From Acidimicrobiia bacterium (GTDB taxonomy: Bacteria > Actinomycetota > Acidimicrobiia > Spongiisociales > ZC4RG35): a stretch of 7,530 nucleotides of DNA. The translations under genes were made by a program, and so were the position numbers. The stretch spans positions 1-7,530 of the forward strand of contig WHTL01000192.1 in NCBI GenBank assembly GCA_009377735.1. The letters run 5' to 3'. The notes beneath the pieces were generated by a model, which had not been told where the DNA came from, searched no databases, and worked only from the letters and a program-made list of their open reading frames with translations. Positions 6,524 to 7,530 of this stretch are shown here, piece after piece (positions within the stretch are counted from its first letter, which is position 1; every line of letters begins with the position of its first letter).

Positions 6524-7530
6524 CGCAGACGGACCCGGGGATCGAGCAGACCGTAGGAGAGATCTACCAGCAGATTGATGACCACATAGGTGCTGGCCAC
6601 AACCACCGTGAAGCTCTGGATTATGGGGAAGTCGCGGACGCTGATGGCGTCGAAAAGGGCAGTCCCGATCCCTGCCAAGCCGAAGATGGTCTCGGTGAGG
6701 ACGGCGCCACCGAGGAGGGCGCCCAACTGCAAGCCGATGACGGTGACCACCGGCAGCAGTGCGTTGCGGAGGGCGTGGTGCCGGATGACACGCCCGCCAA
6801 TGGCTCCTTTGGCGCGGGCCGTCCTCACATAGTCCTTACCAAGAACATCGAGTAGCGAGGAACGTGTCATCCGGGCGATCACGGCCATCGGGATCGTGGA
6901 GAGTGCAACCGCCGGGAGGATGAGATGCTTGATGGCGTCGACCGCGGAGGTCCACTGTGCGGAGATCAAGGCGTTGAACACTCCAAGATCGGCGATGAAA
7001 TCTGCCGCCGTTCGAACGAACCCGGTCTCCGCGAGGGTCACGCCCCACACCTCATAGAAGGGAGCGGGTGTTAGTCCGGCGGAGAACCGCCCCGAGGGAG
7101 GCAGGGCGAAGGGGGTGCCCTGCAGGACAATTGCAAAGAAATAGGCGAGGATGAGTCCCAGCCAGAAGATGGGCATGGACACCCCGATATTGGCGAAGGC
7201 CATTGTCCCGACATCAATACCCGTGTTGTGATAGCGCGCCGCCAGGATGCCAAGTGGTATACCCACCAGAATCGCGAGGAACAGGGCGCTCATTCCGAGC
7301 TCCACCGTCACCGGGAGCCGTTCCAGGAGGATCTCGGTCACCGGTCTGTTGAACTTTATGGAGTCACCGAAATCCCCGGTCAAGACATTACCGATGTAGG
7401 AGGTCAGCTGAATGTGGATGGGCCGATCGAGACCGTTCACCTCGTAGAGCTGCTCGCAGGCGGCCGGGGTGGCCCGTTCGCCCAGGATGGCGCTACACGG
7501 TTCCCCGGGGGTGAGACGGGGTAGGAGAAA
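6520..7530 (-). CDS. dppB: Peptide-type ABC importer, permease (OppB/DppB-like), N-terminus cut by window edge
   Basis: The frame is open from the right edge (7530) to the TGA at 6520, giving 336 visible residues. The first visible residues, FLLPRLTPGEPCSAILGER, match the PGDP block normally found about 25-35 residues into DppB, so only a short N-terminus with the first helix is missing. The GTG at 7440 is internal (VNGLDRPIH). Next come the GDFGDSI block, core membrane helices, and the EAA loop RTARAKGAIGGRVIRHHALR (about 236-255), which contacts the ATPases. The end is LSYGLLDPRVRLR, as usual. Between core helices there is a long non-cytosolic insertion (about residues 137-200, with PPSGRFSAGLTPAPFYEVWG). 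I recall similar loops in actinobacterial and Chloroflexi homologues. It is probably the first or second gene of the importer operon; the binding protein is not in the window. Confidence 0.93.
   Translation of the reverse strand, partial: FLLPRLTPGEPCSAILGERATPAACEQLYEVNGLDRPIHIQLTSYIGNVLTGDFGDSIKFNRPVTEILLERLPVTVELGMSALFLAILVGIPLGILAARYHNTGIDVGTMAFANIGVSMPIFWLGLILAYFFAIVLQGTPFALPPSGRFSAGLTPAPFYEVWGVTLAETGFVRTAADFIADLGVFNALISAQWTSAVDAIKHLILPAVALSTIPMAVIARMTRSSLLDVLGKDYVRTARAKGAIGGRVIRHHALRNALLPVVTVIGLQLGALLGGAVLTETIFGLAGIGTALFDAISVRDFPIIQSFTVVVASTYVVINLLVDLSYGLLDPRVRLR

Noticed and set aside
7438..7440. GTG at 7440 as the start of the DppB-like permease.
   Set aside because: The 30 codons to its right are in frame and encode the conserved PGEP...LGERATP block, so the true start is beyond the window.

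Overview
The window reads as a chromosomal segment of a fairly GC-rich bacterium. Leaderless-looking starts (TANNNT boxes a few bases before ATG), little Shine-Dalgarno signal, GTG starts and the style of the proteins suggest an actinobacterium, possibly a deep-branching one such as an acidimicrobial lineage. This taxonomic reading is an inference. I see no rRNA, tRNA, insertion sequence, phage gene or full CRISPR array, and the coding density is very high.

Left part (1-1073): the 3' end of an alpha/beta-hydrolase gene runs in from the left edge on the + strand. It converges on a complete HAD-superfamily phosphatase gene on the - strand. The 34-bp gap between them holds a hairpin that looks like an intrinsic terminator and also loosely resembles a type I-E CRISPR repeat. 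The HAD gene is divergent from kup across a 51-bp spacer. That spacer carries a TANNNT box just before each start codon and a small inverted repeat between the boxes.

Middle (1074-3577, + strand): kup encodes a full-length KUP-family K+ uptake protein. It is followed, with a GTGA start/stop overlap, by a TPMT/HOL-type SAM-dependent methyltransferase, so the two are probably co-transcribed and translationally coupled.

Right part (3583-7530, - strand): four genes of a peptide/dipeptide-type ABC importer lie in the order dppB (N-terminus cut by the right edge), dppC, dppD, dppF. Each junction is a 4-base start/stop overlap. Two permeases and two ATPases make the membrane engine of a binding-protein-dependent importer. 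The substrate-binding protein is absent and would be expected beyond the right edge, upstream of dppB, or elsewhere in the genome. dppF ends 5 bp from the convergent methyltransferase gene.

The gene content is conventional and I found no convincing new system. The points most worth a second look are the solitary repeat-like hairpin, the compact divergent leaderless promoter region, the kup-methyltransferase coupling, and the missing cysteine in the C-terminal Cys motif of the DppD-like ATPase.
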